Below are positions 44,798-55,467 of a stretch of DNA of 64,000 nt, one piece after another. Position numbers and translations under genes: made by a program. The notes beneath the pieces were generated by a model. The model did not search any database and had not been told where the DNA came from. It saw only the letters and a list, made by a program, of their open reading frames with translations. Numbering within the stretch: the first letter of the stretch is position 1; each line of letters opens with the position of its first letter. The stretch is from Melanopsichium pennsylvanicum (Eukaryota > Basidiomycota > Ustilaginomycetes > Ustilaginales). Location of the stretch: assembly GCA_900208305.1 (NCBI GenBank), contig OAPG01000002.1, positions 868,001 to 932,000 on the forward strand, written 5' to 3'.

Positions 44798-47700
44798 TTA
44801 GCGTCGCTTAGGAGCCAAACTGTTAAACAACCTCCTAAGCTCGCCACTTGTCAACTCCAAATTCGAGCCAACATCAGTATAACAATCCCTACCAATCCTG
44901 TTTATCCTCTCAAATTCTCTCAAATAACCCTCCTCGCACGAAGTCCAAACCCGACTCAACACGTCGAATTCAGCCGCCTGTTCTCCCTCACCACCATTCC
45001 CAATACTGGCAGACATATTACCTGGTACAGAACCAACACTTGTCGCAACCAATTCATCATCATCGAAATGTTTTGCAACCCTTTTACTTAACGCTTCGAT
45101 TGCCTTTCTTGTATCCTTTGCTGTGAAATCCTTGATCAACTTTTTATACGACGATTTCGAATATACCGAATGCAAACATACTTCTGTTGCTGGTGTACTT
45201 TTTAAAAGTGAATCAATACCATCACCAAAATCCATCATCTTACCCAATGGTCTCCTAAGCACAAATTGAATGTAACTGGCCAAACTATCACCATAAATCG
45301 TTTCAGCCCTCTTGACCAATCCAGACAAAGCACTGTTCCCCCTCTGTCGACTAGCCTTGTTGATCTCCGAGATGAAATAGTACATATTCTCGATCAGAAT
45401 CACAAGATGATTCAATTGTCCCTTATCTTCATCCCCACCACTAGCATTCGCAACTTCAACACGACTGATGGTCTGCAACGCATCAAACATGGCTCCACAC
45501 ATCTGTGCATAATACCCATCCACAGCATGACGGATGTTCAACGTCTCTGCGTTCACCAGTTGAGATTCGACGCGATCGACGAATACGGGAAAGATGCGCA
45601 TGAAAGGCACCACACCTTTGCGTTTCTTGACGCTCAGCTTCGTCTGTTCAATCCCCTTGATCTGTTCCTGCACAAATCGTTCGAGTTGCGAAGCGAGTCG
45701 AAGGTGAAGTTTTGCCAAAACCTTTTGAAGAGATTCGCAATTTACTTCTTCCGCTTCAATAATCCCACGATCCAGCGTAGCCAGCAGACCGACGATTGAC
45801 ATTCGATCTTTGACCAGAGCGTCATCCGTAAAGGCTTGCAGTTCGGGTGCCACAAACCCAAAAATCAGATCCATGGCGCCCTTCATCTCGCGAAGTGGGC
45901 CCGCCGTCGAAATGGTAAACATGCCAGCCGCACGTCGACGAAAGTAAGGTTCGAGATCCATGTAGTCCGCAAACGTAATATTGTTGTCGTTGATGTGCAA
46001 AAAGTCTGAAATGAACGCCTGTTCACGAAGAAGCACGGGGAAAATGCAGGACAGGATCCTTTGCAATCCATCTCGACCCGACACGTCGCCGCGATCTCTG
46101 CCACCACGCATGGTCCTGTCCCTTGCCACACGTCGAATGGTTCCACTGCGAATAGCCGTGGCCGTACCCGTGGAGGAATGAGACGTGAAAGTAGATTCTG
46201 AAACATCCTCGTCAGTAGCCTTTCTCAACTGCTTTTTGTAGGCACTAAACAGCTGCTGCATTTCGGTTCTGTAGCATTCGCTTGCCGATGCAAAGTAAGC
46301 TGCAGAGACCCGAGAAAACGTTGCGGAAGAAACCTCCTTCATGTAGAGCAAGAGACCGCAGTATTGACCCAGGACTTCTTCCACGGATGCGTGGTCCGGT
46401 AAGGATGGATGCGGTGGTTGGAGCGCCTTTTGTCGCGAAGGATTCGAGAGAAGGCGCTGTGTTTCGGCGTTGAACGTAACGTTGAGGTAGTCGAGCACGC
46501 GCTTACAGAAGCGAGACGAAATCGCTTCGTGATCGGCCAAACGCTCAGCAGCTGCAGTCATATCAGCTCCTCCTCCGCCATCACCATCGCGTCTCGCTTG
46601 AAGCATGGACTTGTACAATGATGCAGCCGCGACCTCGAGCTGAGCGACTCCATCCGAAGTATCCAATCGGCCTGAACTGAGAGCATGAATCGCATCTTGA
46701 TCCACATTGATCGTGTCGATGAGGTTCTCGATCTCGGACATAAGCGTGCGTTGGTTGGAGGTCTGAACTTGCAAACCGCGATTTTGCGATTCGATGTGCG
46801 AAATGTCGTCGGCTCGAGAGTTGAGTTGGACTTTGAAGCTGGCAATCATGCTGTCCATCATGCCGAGGTCGGCCAATGCTTCTTCCATGTGCTTGACGAC
46901 CAGGGCTACGCGATCGTCGGATTCGATGATGGCGTGGATGTTGGCCGACTCGAGTGCAGACAGCTCATCTAGTAAACGCGCTTCGATCATATCTGCCGTG
47001 CCTTTACCTGAAGCGACACCGTATCCTTTGGCACTGGCGTTACGCCATTCCAAGCCTTCGAGCATCTCCTCTACCGCGACAAGCGTCGAGTTCTCATCCT
47101 CGTCCTCAATATCAGCCGCCTTGGATCTGTCGCTGACGCCCGTCTTTGCCGTCTCTATGCGTGCAATCGATGGGCGACCAAGCGTAGCACGTTTGGACGA
47201 GAACTTCGCATCAGGAGCCGCTGCATGATCGTTGTCACCTAAAACAACACCTCCATACGGATCCTCTTCTTCGTCGGCTGCTTCATCATCGTCCACCTCT
47301 GCAACACCAGAGAGCCCGGTCCCTGCCAAGAGCATTCGCTCGTATGCAGCTCCACCGCGAATAGGCTCGATCGAGCTGAGTCGTGCACGAGCGTCACCAC
47401 CTCCGCCACCTCTGCTACTGACGTTCTTGACCAAGAGGGAATCGCCATTGTTTTTGCGTGGCGATGGTTGTCGAGGTACAGTCAGCGATGACGCTGAATC
47501 GGATGGGCGACGGGTTACTGCGGTCGAGGATTCAGAGGTGACCGATCGTACGGATTCGGCAGAGGGGCGGGATGGAAGTTGAACAGGACAACTGAGTGGA
47601 CTTGGTTGAAGCATGCCTTCGCGCTTGGTCTTGGCAGGGCTCTGGCTTGTAACTAAGGTTTGCGAGCCACTTTTGTCGCGGCCGTTTACTAAGATGCCAT

Positions 47701-48442
47701 CGTTGGAAAGACTGCGAGTTGGTGAGGCAGTTTGGCTTAGATTGTTAGGATTCGATGAAGCTTTGATAGCAGGTGCCACAGCGGTTGCGGCTGCAGCCGT
47801 GGCATTGTTCGAGCCCTGATGCGAATCGTCACTCCTGTATCCTGAAGTTGGATTTTGGGAAAGAGGATTTTGGGAAAGAGGATTTTGGGAAAGAGGATTT
47901 TCGGAAAGAGTTGCCGAATCCGCAATAGAAGCGCCAGCCGAACCGAAGAGCGGCACCTCGATTCCAACAAGCCTAGGGCCATCGTCCTGAGTATATTTTC
48001 GGTAAACTTTGACTAAACTCTGCAGGAAGAGTTGCTGTTCGATGGGTTGTTGGGTTTGCCACTGGTATGGTCTTGTCAAGGTTATACTGAACAAATCGGA
48101 TTGTATGACATGTACTTCCCGGAGCGTGTTAAGATCCCAATCCTTGCCAATGCTGAAGCTGCCGTTTGCGTTGCGTTTTGCCTTATTGATAGTTACACGT
48201 CCAGAGTCTTTCTGCACTGCGAGGATGAGGTAGCGCGCTTTCTTCGTAGATGCGGACGAATTGGCAGGATCGAGAGTGTCTTCCGAGGACACTTGTTCCC
48301 AAATCTTGAGATGCGCGATATAAGCATTGTGGGGGTTGCGGGCTTGAAGCGCGGCATTGAAGAGGTCTTTGGTCTTGTTGGGTGCTGCAGCCGCTGCGTT
48401 AGCGTTGAGGTTGAGTTGTGAGGTTGAAGGGTTGGCTGACAT
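44798..48442 (-). CDS. SEC3: Exocyst complex component Sec3
   Basis: Exocyst subunit that tethers secretory vesicles at the polarised plasma membrane and binds PI(4,5)P2 and Rho/Cdc42. 1214 residues, no intron seen. The N-terminal PH-like Sec3 domain spans about residues 40-175 (IWEQVSSEDT, KARYLILAVQKDSGRV, KDWDLNTLREVHVI). A Ser/Pro-rich linker follows, with a 5-residue tandem repeat NPLSQ. The helical region is about 460-640 (LDELSALESANIHAI..., LMSEIENLIDTINVDQDAI). The C-terminal Sec3 rod runs to the end, with DLEPYFRRRAAGMF and HLVILIENMYYFI. The order and length fit fungal Sec3. Confidence 0.93.
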   Translation of the reverse strand: MSANPSTSQLNLNANAAAAAPNKTKDLFNAALQARNPHNAYIAHLKIWEQVSSEDTLDPANSSASTKKARYLILAVQKDSGRVTINKAKRNANGSFSIGKDWDLNTLREVHVIQSDLFSITLTRPYQWQTQQPIEQQLFLQSLVKVYRKYTQDDGPRLVGIEVPLFGSAGASIADSATLSENPLSQNPLSQNPLSQNPTSGYRSDDSHQGSNNATAAAATAVAPAIKASSNPNNLSQTASPTRSLSNDGILVNGRDKSGSQTLVTSQSPAKTKREGMLQPSPLSCPVQLPSRPSAESVRSVTSESSTAVTRRPSDSASSLTVPRQPSPRKNNGDSLLVKNVSSRGGGGGDARARLSSIEPIRGGAAYERMLLAGTGLSGVAEVDDDEAADEEEDPYGGVVLGDNDHAAAPDAKFSSKRATLGRPSIARIETAKTGVSDRSKAADIEDEDENSTLVAVEEMLEGLEWRNASAKGYGVASGKGTADMIEARLLDELSALESANIHAIIESDDRVALVVKHMEEALADLGMMDSMIASFKVQLNSRADDISHIESQNRGLQVQTSNQRTLMSEIENLIDTINVDQDAIHALSSGRLDTSDGVAQLEVAAASLYKSMLQARRDGDGGGGADMTAAAERLADHEAISSRFCKRVLDYLNVTFNAETQRLLSNPSRQKALQPPHPSLPDHASVEEVLGQYCGLLLYMKEVSSATFSRVSAAYFASASECYRTEMQQLFSAYKKQLRKATDEDVSESTFTSHSSTGTATAIRSGTIRRVARDRTMRGGRDRGDVSGRDGLQRILSCIFPVLLREQAFISDFLHINDNNITFADYMDLEPYFRRRAAGMFTISTAGPLREMKGAMDLIFGFVAPELQAFTDDALVKDRMSIVGLLATLDRGIIEAEEVNCESLQKVLAKLHLRLASQLERFVQEQIKGIEQTKLSVKKRKGVVPFMRIFPVFVDRVESQLVNAETLNIRHAVDGYYAQMCGAMFDALQTISRVEVANASGGDEDKGQLNHLVILIENMYYFISEINKASRQRGNSALSGLVKRAETIYGDSLASYIQFVLRRPLGKMMDFGDGIDSLLKSTPATEVCLHSVYSKSSYKKLIKDFTAKDTRKAIEALSKRVAKHFDDDELVATSVGSVPGNMSASIGNGGEGEQAAEFDVLSRVWTSCEEGYLREFERINRIGRDCYTDVGSNLELTSGELRRLFNSLAPKRR
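47851..47910 (-). repeat. Four 15-bp in-frame tandem repeats in SEC3
   Basis: Three perfect and one variant copy of a 15-bp unit encode consecutive NPLSQ-type pentapeptides in the linker after the PH domain. Copy number could vary without shifting the frame. Confidence 0.95.
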
Positions 48443-49108
48443 AATGAAATTGCTGCGATCACCATCAAAGCAGCATCGGCGAATCCTAAAATCAAAGAGT
48501 GGCTAAATGACCATCGCAGTCGGAAGATACTCGTCACAAAAAGGTTTTGGATGTCTTGAAGCTTCAGCGCCGCGTTGAACTGAAATTATGTGAGTGATAG
48601 CTGTAGGGATGATGCGGAAGAGCCGATTGAAAAGTAGTGCACAAATTGACTTTTTGAGCAAGATGAGCGAGAAGTCCACAGCGTCGTGGCTCTCTCTCGC
48701 TGTGCTGTTTGGTGAACGTGTGTGTTTGCAACCCTGAAAAGTGGAGCGACCGTGCGCGCAACCATGCCAGCTGGGTTTTGAAAATAATTCCGCCATTTCG
48801 TTTCGTTGCGTTTGCAACTATTTTACTCTATTTTACTGTATGGTTTTATAGCTGCGCGGTGAGTTTTGTTCCATGAGCGGATACAGGAAGGAGGTCTTGT
48901 AATAAATAATATCGACTCATTCTTTATTCTCTCCACCTTGGCCAAGACCACTTGGCGCAGCAACCACCAAGTTGATTGGCTCCATACCTCTTGGTTACTA
49001 TATCTCTTCCATTTCATCCCAACTCACCTTTTTTGTTTCACCTCTTTACCACGATCATCACTGCATCGCCACCCTCTCCGACTCGACGCAATAAACAATT
49101 CGCTCGAC
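48443..49108. promoter_or_regulatory. Divergent SEC3/SYLF promoter region
   Basis: 666 bp between two divergent start codons. The stretch just before the SYLF gene (about 49000-49090) is pyrimidine-rich. No further gene was recognised. Confidence 0.5.
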
Positions 49109-50020
49109 ATGTCTCTCATGGACAAGTTCCGCAACGCAGCTCAAAAAGCTTCCATCCAGGCAAACGCATTCGCCCAACAAGCCTCCAAGACGGTCAATCA
49201 GCAGGCTGCCACTGCGCGTGCTGGCTTCTCTCTTCCCAAAGAATGCGATCGAGCCGCCAAAATCCTTCAAGCCTTCCTTGCCGATCCCGAACACCCTGAT
49301 TCGGCACTCAACTCGATTCCCAAGGCAGTCTTGCAGAATGCCAAAGGCTTAGCTGTCTTTAGCGTCATCAAGGCTGGGTTTGTATGGTCTGGCAAGATCG
49401 GTAGTGGTGTCGTCATCGCAAGGCTTCCGGACGGCAGTTGGTCCGCTCCCAGCTGCATCGGTACAGGTGCAGTTGGGTTCGGACTTCAGATTGGAGCGGA
49501 TTTGACCGAATTCGTCATCGTGATGAACAGCGAAGAGGCTGTCAAGGCATTCGCTCATGCAGGCAACTTGACCATCGGAGGCTCGCTTAGCGCTGCTGCT
49601 GGTCCCATCGGCACTGGAGGTGCCATCAACGCTGCTATTCGTGACCCTGCGCCACTTTTCACCTACTCGAGATCCAAAGGATTGTTTGCAGGAATTTCTC
49701 TCGAGGGGACGGTATTGGTAGAGAGGAAAGAGACCAACAAAGACTTTTACGGACAACCCATCCCGGCCGTCGATTTGTTGACAGGAAAAGTGCCAGCTCC
49801 AGAGGCTGCTAGTGCCATGTACGAGGTGGTCGAGGCTGCAGAGCTTGTCGATGAGAGTGGTATCCCTCAACAGAGTTATGTCCCACAGGCAGATGCTGCT
49901 CATGCTTCAGTGCAAGGCTATGACTTGGCAGATGATCATCAGGCTGGTGCTGCGGGATCAGTTGCTCCTGCGGCATCCACAGCGATAAATGAGGCAAGCA
50001 AGCCCATCTTTGACGCGTAA
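49109..50020 (+). CDS. SYLF-domain protein (Ysc84/SH3YL1-like, no SH3)
   Basis: SYLF domains bind phosphoinositides and actin; in yeast Ysc84 acts at endocytic actin patches. The start at MSLMDKFRNAAQ is chosen because family homology begins there. 303 residues. An amphipathic N-terminus is followed by the SYLF domain at about residues 35-240: ECDRAAKILQAFL, SIPKAVLQNAKGLAVFSVIKAGFVWSG, GSGVVIARL and PSCIGTGAVGFGLQIGADLTEFVIVM, then LTIGGSLSAAAGPIG and YSRSKGLFAGISLEGTVL. There is no C-terminal SH3 domain; the tail is Ala/Ser-rich and ends ASKPIFDA. The TAA stop lies inside a perfect GTAAGT splice-donor sequence, so a spliced, longer form is possible. Confidence 0.92.
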   Translation: MSLMDKFRNAAQKASIQANAFAQQASKTVNQQAATARAGFSLPKECDRAAKILQAFLADPEHPDSALNSIPKAVLQNAKGLAVFSVIKAGFVWSGKIGSGVVIARLPDGSWSAPSCIGTGAVGFGLQIGADLTEFVIVMNSEEAVKAFAHAGNLTIGGSLSAAAGPIGTGGAINAAIRDPAPLFTYSRSKGLFAGISLEGTVLVERKETNKDFYGQPIPAVDLLTGKVPAPEAASAMYEVVEAAELVDESGIPQQSYVPQADAAHASVQGYDLADDHQAGAAGSVAPAASTAINEASKPIFDA

Positions 50021-50696
50021 GTTTACCTTTATTCACAATTGCGACCACATCGTTTGGATGATCCGAATGGCTAATCTCGTTCCACAATCCTATACCTCCC
50101 TCTTGACATGCATCACAGTGAGAAGCACACCTGAAAACAAGTCGAATGTGTTTTCTTTTTTCTTTTTCTTTTTTCTTTTCTCATACCCAAACCTTGCTGT
50201 CATCCCTCTCCACTCGAATCCAATCTATAGCCGCATGTAAACGTTTAACCCCCCCCCCCACCTTTTTTTTTTTTTCAGGAATCCACATCCCCCCATTCAC
50301 CGCATGTGTTTCAAACCCAGATCTCTCTTTCCTGTCAGAATCTCGCACAGCGTTTCAAAACTCGGGACTTGTTTCAGGGCACCAATGGAGACCGCATGTG
50401 GATGTGTTTCCCCCCCCGGCCCCGGCCCCATTTTTTTTTTTTTTAATTTACCAAAAAATAAAAAGAAAAAGGAAAGAGTTGGGATGGAGGGTGTGACATG
50501 ACCAGAAATGGTTTGGAAGATATTTCGAGTGGGAGAATGTGTGTGTATATATGTGTGTGTGTGTGTTGGAAGGATTATTATTGAGATGATGATCTGTGTG
50601 ACTTGATATGATTACGTGCAAGATTGGACTTGATTGATGACGAGGTCCTGACGTACAGCACTCAATTCTCAACGAGTGAAAATTTGAAACTGCAAC
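50021..50696. other. Convergent 3' region of SYLF and glycogenin genes
   Basis: 676 bp with several homopolymer runs: C-run then T-run at about 50250-50275 and again at about 50410-50445. A GT/AT repeat lies near 50535-50565. A strong acceptor-like T-run plus CAG ends at 50278. No independent gene was recognised. Confidence 0.65.
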
Positions 50697-53600
50697 TCAA
50701 AGGTTTTCATCCAACCCACTTGCAGAAGAAGAAACAGCGTTTCCCCTCGTCATCAACGCCGCCGTATTGCGAGACATACTAAAACCAACACCAAAACTCG
50801 GACTAAGTAGTGCAGTCGGACTGTTTGTTCCAGACGAAGAGGCTGACGACGTGTTTCCAGCTTTTCTGCGCGAAGCACCACGAGATGAGGCTGTGTAGAG
50901 TGGACCATGACCACCAGGTCCTGCGTGGTATTGATGGTTAGCGCTCAGGATAGGTCGGACGCCAGAGGTCGCTGTGCATGGGGCGTTGGGATCAATAGGA
51001 CTGGGCTTCGCGTCCGAGTTGATAGGCACACCACCACCGATACCGGGAATGCCACGAAGCGAAGTAGTAGCCGAATAGTACGGGTTTGTCTTGGGAGGAG
51101 AACTCATTCCAGATCCACCACCCGTTGAGCCTGTTGAAATCCAACCGTCTGGCCTAATTCTGTCTCTCGCCCTCTGCCTTGCCGAAGCACCTTCATTACT
51201 CATCGTGCTGCTCCCATCTCTCGTACTACTACTGCTACTACTGAATTTGCCTCCACTGCGCCCTTCACCTTCAGTCGCGGTACTCACGTAGCCAAGCACC
51301 CTACTCGTCATCCTAGGACTTCTCGGCGTGGCATGCATCTGAGCATGGATGCTGTGCTCAGCTTTTCTCATGTACCCTTTCCCCGGACCCTCTCTTTGCC
51401 GTTGGCCTTGCCTGGAATTTGCTGGTGACGGAGTTGAACCTCGAACCTCTGCAGTCAACACTTGAACCGATTCTTCGTTGCCCGAACTCTCTCCACCCGA
51501 GGAGGATTCGTCATCACCATCCCTACTATCACTCGCCTCTCCTTCGCCAGGGTTGGAGCCAACTTCCTCTGCACTCATCCGTCTTTCCACTGGTGCAGGA
51601 TTCATGGGTCTGAAGCTCATCGTCGGTGACCGTCTTAAATTGCTGTCGCTGGGATCTCGAGAAGAGTTGCGACCAGCCTGAACCTCTAACGCACGGGATC
51701 GTGAAGGAGAAGCCGGTTGCGTCTTTCGATTCCAGCTGTTGGCAAAGTTGCCGATTGCGCCAGCTTGATCCCAAGCGTTGACGAAGGAAAGAGTGGCAGG
51801 CAGACCGCGTTGCCTCGGTCGCACTGGCACGGGCTGCGGGCCAGAAGACTGCTGGAATTTTGCATTTTGCGAGACTTTTGGTGTGGTGTCTGCGCTTGAG
51901 GGGGGAGACGTCCTAGGTTCATCTGGGAAAACACGGGTGGGTGCGGGAGCAGAGGCTTGCGGCTGACTCTCCCAAGGGAAGATGGGCTTGACTTTGGATG
52001 GGTCTGGCTTGTGGCTTCCTAGATTGTCAAAGACGCGATCTCTGCGCAATTGAGGTGGAATGTAGCCAGGGCCGCCCACAACCGTTCCACGCTTGCCCGT
52101 GGACGCCACGTGGGCGTTTTGGGGGATGAAGAATGCCGCCTTCTGTTCAGCCAATGTTTGAGGTGTCTTCTGTCCAGCATCCCATACGTTTGAGTAGAAT
52201 GTGTCTATAGGGGTGCGCATTTGGTGGAGAGAGGCGTCAGAGCCAACAGGTGGTGGTTCGCGGGCGGGATTCCATGAGAGCTTGGGCGGGGAAAAGTGGG
52301 GGATTGATTCTTCGCTGTCTGAGTCCGCTTTATCAGCGGACTGGGAGATTACAATAGGTATTGCGGCAGCGGGAGCCGGAGTGGCGGGGTGGGTAGTGCT
52401 GGAAGAGGTGCGGGTTTGAAGCTCTGCATCAATCAACTCCTGTGTCGGTGTGGGTGGGGAGGGCGAGCGCTCGACTTCGGGTGAGGGGGCGATTAAGGAG
52501 GTTCGACCGTCGAGGGGCAAGCTCGCGTACGCAGCTTCCCAAGCGGAGTGATGGTTCGCTTCGGAGAAGTTTGAAGCTGAGTGTTGAGGGTTGAAAGGGA
52601 AGATGGAGGAGTTCTTGTCGCGCGCCTCTGCGTCCCAGACAGCATGGAACGTGGGTACGGTGAAGTTGCGGCGTTCTACCACCTCAACACCACGTTCGGT
52701 GTGGACGACTTCGATTTCGCTATCTGGTGAAGCTGAACCTGAAGTAGGATAGAGAGAAGCAAAAGCACTGTGCCACAGAGACAAAAGGTAGTCAGGCTGA
52801 TCAGGGGTGATAGGCTGGGCATCGAGATCCCGAGGGCCGACCAGAGGATTTGGCTGTGCGGTTCCAGACGGTCTGGGACGATTCCAAGGCTTATTTTGAC
52901 CGATGAAATGCACGACATTGATGGATTGACCATAGCGTTGATAGGCGGGGGCAAAGGTGTAGCCTCCATGGCTGGTGACGTTGTATCTGAAGCTGAGTCT
53001 TTTCCATCCTCCACCAGGAGCGGTCAGAGCTTCTTGTGCTTGATGTTGGGAATATGTAGAGCCTTGCTCTGGACCGAAAAAGTCGTTCAACAAGCCTTGG
53101 TCGGCACCATCCCAAGAGCCCGTAGTACGAGCGAAGGATCTGATGGCTTCAAAAGTATGGCTGGAGGGTGTGAGCATCATCACACCGCTGTTGAATGCAT
53201 CGGGCCAGCCTGTGTCGGGAGCCGCAGCAAAGTGGATGCTGGTATCCAGGCTGAAGAGATGATCGACTGGGCGGAGCACTAGAGCGTCTGCATCGAGGAA
53301 GACGACTTTGTCGAATCCTTGCCACACTTGAGCAGTACCGTGGGCAGGAGTGGCAACCTGTGCGATAAGATGAGCCGAGTCGTGACCGAGTCTCCAAGCG
53401 TGAAGTTTTGTGAGGGTGTTGGTGAGATCTGGGCGACCAAGAAGACTGAGATTCCTTTGCATTTCAAGGACCTTTTGGTTAAGATCCGAGTTGAGCAGCA
53501 TCGTAGATGGGATTGGGTTTGCATGGAGGGCTGATGAAGAGCCAGCTGGTATCGAAGAAGCCAAGATTTGTTGGAAGCCAATGGGTTCGACGCCTACTAT

Positions 53601-53858
53601 CCAATCAAACAGCCCGCTACGTCTCAAAGCCTTTATGGATTGAACCGAGAGCGTCTGTGGAGTGATGAGTGCAACGACTTGGAAGTCGAGCGCTGATGTA
53701 CGACGAGGAACGCCAGCGCTAAGTTTGGCGGTTTTAGGAAGTGCATGACTAAGACGGAGCGACTCTGCAAGCACCAATGCACCTGGAAGGTAATGGTCGG
53801 ATGTCAGGAGGGTGACGAATGCATTGTTGGTGGTGGTGTACTGGGATGATAAAGTCAT
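50697..53858 (-). CDS. GLG1: Glycogenin (self-glucosylating glycogen initiator)
   Basis: GT8 glycosyltransferase that primes glycogen by glucosylating its own tyrosines from UDP-glucose. 1053 residues. The catalytic domain covers about residues 10-345: AFVTLLTSDHYLPGALVLAESL, TKLHAWRL, the metal-binding DAD at 189-191 in VVFLDADALVL, DAFNSGVMML, GADQGLLNDFF and NVVHFIGQNKPWNRP. The long C-terminal part is Pro/Ser-rich and probably disordered, with IDTFYSNVWDAG and SFVNAWDQAG as short motifs that may contact glycogen synthase. No intron was seen. It is much longer than animal glycogenin, as in many filamentous fungi. Confidence 0.93.
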   Translation of the reverse strand: MTLSSQYTTTNNAFVTLLTSDHYLPGALVLAESLRLSHALPKTAKLSAGVPRRTSALDFQVVALITPQTLSVQSIKALRRSGLFDWIVGVEPIGFQQILASSIPAGSSSALHANPIPSTMLLNSDLNQKVLEMQRNLSLLGRPDLTNTLTKLHAWRLGHDSAHLIAQVATPAHGTAQVWQGFDKVVFLDADALVLRPVDHLFSLDTSIHFAAAPDTGWPDAFNSGVMMLTPSSHTFEAIRSFARTTGSWDGADQGLLNDFFGPEQGSTYSQHQAQEALTAPGGGWKRLSFRYNVTSHGGYTFAPAYQRYGQSINVVHFIGQNKPWNRPRPSGTAQPNPLVGPRDLDAQPITPDQPDYLLSLWHSAFASLYPTSGSASPDSEIEVVHTERGVEVVERRNFTVPTFHAVWDAEARDKNSSIFPFNPQHSASNFSEANHHSAWEAAYASLPLDGRTSLIAPSPEVERSPSPPTPTQELIDAELQTRTSSSTTHPATPAPAAAIPIVISQSADKADSDSEESIPHFSPPKLSWNPAREPPPVGSDASLHQMRTPIDTFYSNVWDAGQKTPQTLAEQKAAFFIPQNAHVASTGKRGTVVGGPGYIPPQLRRDRVFDNLGSHKPDPSKVKPIFPWESQPQASAPAPTRVFPDEPRTSPPSSADTTPKVSQNAKFQQSSGPQPVPVRPRQRGLPATLSFVNAWDQAGAIGNFANSWNRKTQPASPSRSRALEVQAGRNSSRDPSDSNLRRSPTMSFRPMNPAPVERRMSAEEVGSNPGEGEASDSRDGDDESSSGGESSGNEESVQVLTAEVRGSTPSPANSRQGQRQREGPGKGYMRKAEHSIHAQMHATPRSPRMTSRVLGYVSTATEGEGRSGGKFSSSSSSTRDGSSTMSNEGASARQRARDRIRPDGWISTGSTGGGSGMSSPPKTNPYYSATTSLRGIPGIGGGVPINSDAKPSPIDPNAPCTATSGVRPILSANHQYHAGPGGHGPLYTASSRGASRRKAGNTSSASSSGTNSPTALLSPSFGVGFSMSRNTAALMTRGNAVSSSASGLDENL

Positions 53859-55467
53859 GGGCTTGAAGATGCAAAGAGGAGCCGGTTGGGTGGGTTGATG
53901 TGCGATGGGAATGATGAAACTGTCGAGGTTGATGCAGATCTACTGTATGAATGAGCTCGAAATGATGCTGGACTAGTTGTAATAAGGGGTATAATGATGA
54001 AGTGGGTGAGGTTTTGTTGTCGTTTCGTGCAGCTTGTTGTTGGTGGGTGATTGATTGGCAAGATGAGGTGTGGTGATGCGAACGATAGAGAAATGATGAC
54101 TGAAAGTTGAGATTTAAAAAGAGAGTGCCAAATATAGGATAGAGACACGAGATGGGTTGATGAATCAAGAGAGAGAGGAAGCAATACTCTTTGGCATATC
54201 TCAAGAAACAGTGTCGAGCTGATAGAAAACGGGGCGAGCAAGGGACGGTTGATCTTTAGCTTTGACCGTGTCGAGAGGGACACAAGTCACATAGCCGTGT
54301 GCTGCCCAACGTACGCAACCATACATAATTTTGAATTTACTCTACTCCATCCATATGAGAGATGCATGTTGGAAGGAAAATTAAAAAAGAAAAATGAAAT
54401 ATTTGAATTTGGTAGGGTACAGTGTAAACTTGGATGGAATCCAATTGTGCGACCCGTGCGCAGCTAGAAATCGCGTGCAGCACACTGCAGATCTTTACTT
54501 GAATAAGAAAAAAAACAAAACTCAGCTCAGCTACTGTGTCGCTCTTAGCAATTTCGATCTGCGCTTTCTGTCAGTGTTAGGGTCTATTTGGTGCGACTTT
54601 CGACTACCAACATCAGAGCAGAGCCAGATGAGCAAGAGCTTAAGGAGCAAGAATCAACCAACAAAGGCTGATGTTGATGTTGTTCGTATTTGGTTTGAAT
54701 TCTTGACTGCCTCAAATTCAGAGGTACGCGAGCTAGCAACAAGTATGTTATGTTGAATTCGCATACACCAATAATAAGCGCAGTCAAATGGGGTCGAGTG
54801 GGGGAGTCGTCTTTGTGTGTGTGTTTGTGTGTGTGTGTGTCAGTGTGGGGTTCGAAATTCACACATTAAAATATTACGTCGGCTGCAGCTATCGATCTGA
54901 ACATTCAATTTATTCGGCACGGATCAGCGAGTTTCAAACAAGTCATGCTGCTGACGGGAAACACGCTGCACTTGTATCGATCTCCTGCCTTTCTTCCCCT
55001 TAAGACTTGAACTCTCCCATTTTCGGTTCGATTCCGAATACTATAGTATCCGGTTGGCCTCCCACTCTCTCGTTACTCAACCAAACATGATGATTTCTCA
55101 CACTCTCCAAAACCATTCTCAAGCAATGAACCTCCGCAATCGATTATCACCAAATTCACATGTCCCTCCTCCGCACCGATAATCATACAAACTGTACTTA
55201 CTGTAAATTCAATCGCAACAAGACTGCTAAAATCTCAAAACAACATCTCCTCACATTTCCATCATTAGTCTGGGGTCCAAAAAAAAACACCCCCCCAAAC
55301 TCATGCACCGTCGATCCCTTTAACCACCCAACCTTGCTAATCCCCCGCCTTCAAACAATCAAAATCAAATTTCGGCATCCTAGGTGCCATACGCTGTCTA
55401 CAACACTCAACATTGTCCGTCCACAAAGATTGAATACAACATTACAAATTTTGTGTGTCAATGTAGC
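53859..55467. other. Intergenic region upstream of glycogenin
   Basis: About 1.6 kb, the longest gene-free stretch besides the EPL1 leader. It should contain the glycogenin promoter and the ATR 3' UTR. It has a GT microsatellite at about 54815-54842 and a tRNA T-arm-like hairpin at 55022-55038. Open frames of up to about 145 codons show no recognisable similarity. Confidence 0.6.
54815..54842. repeat. GT dinucleotide microsatellite
   Basis: About 13 GT units with one TTT interruption, non-coding. Confidence 0.85.

Noticed and set aside
44505..44847. Poly-Lys and poly-Glu open frames
   Set aside because: They are only translations of the GAA/TTC repeat.
53859..54283. 142- and 151-codon frames upstream of glycogenin on the minus strand
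   Set aside because: Ser/His/Pro-rich translations without similarity; they fit a pyrimidine-rich glycogenin leader.
55022..55038. tRNA T-arm-like hairpin with a B-box-like GGTTCGATTCC
   Set aside because: The 5-bp stem and 7-nt loop are correct, but no A box, anticodon arm or matching acceptor stem lies upstream at the right distance.
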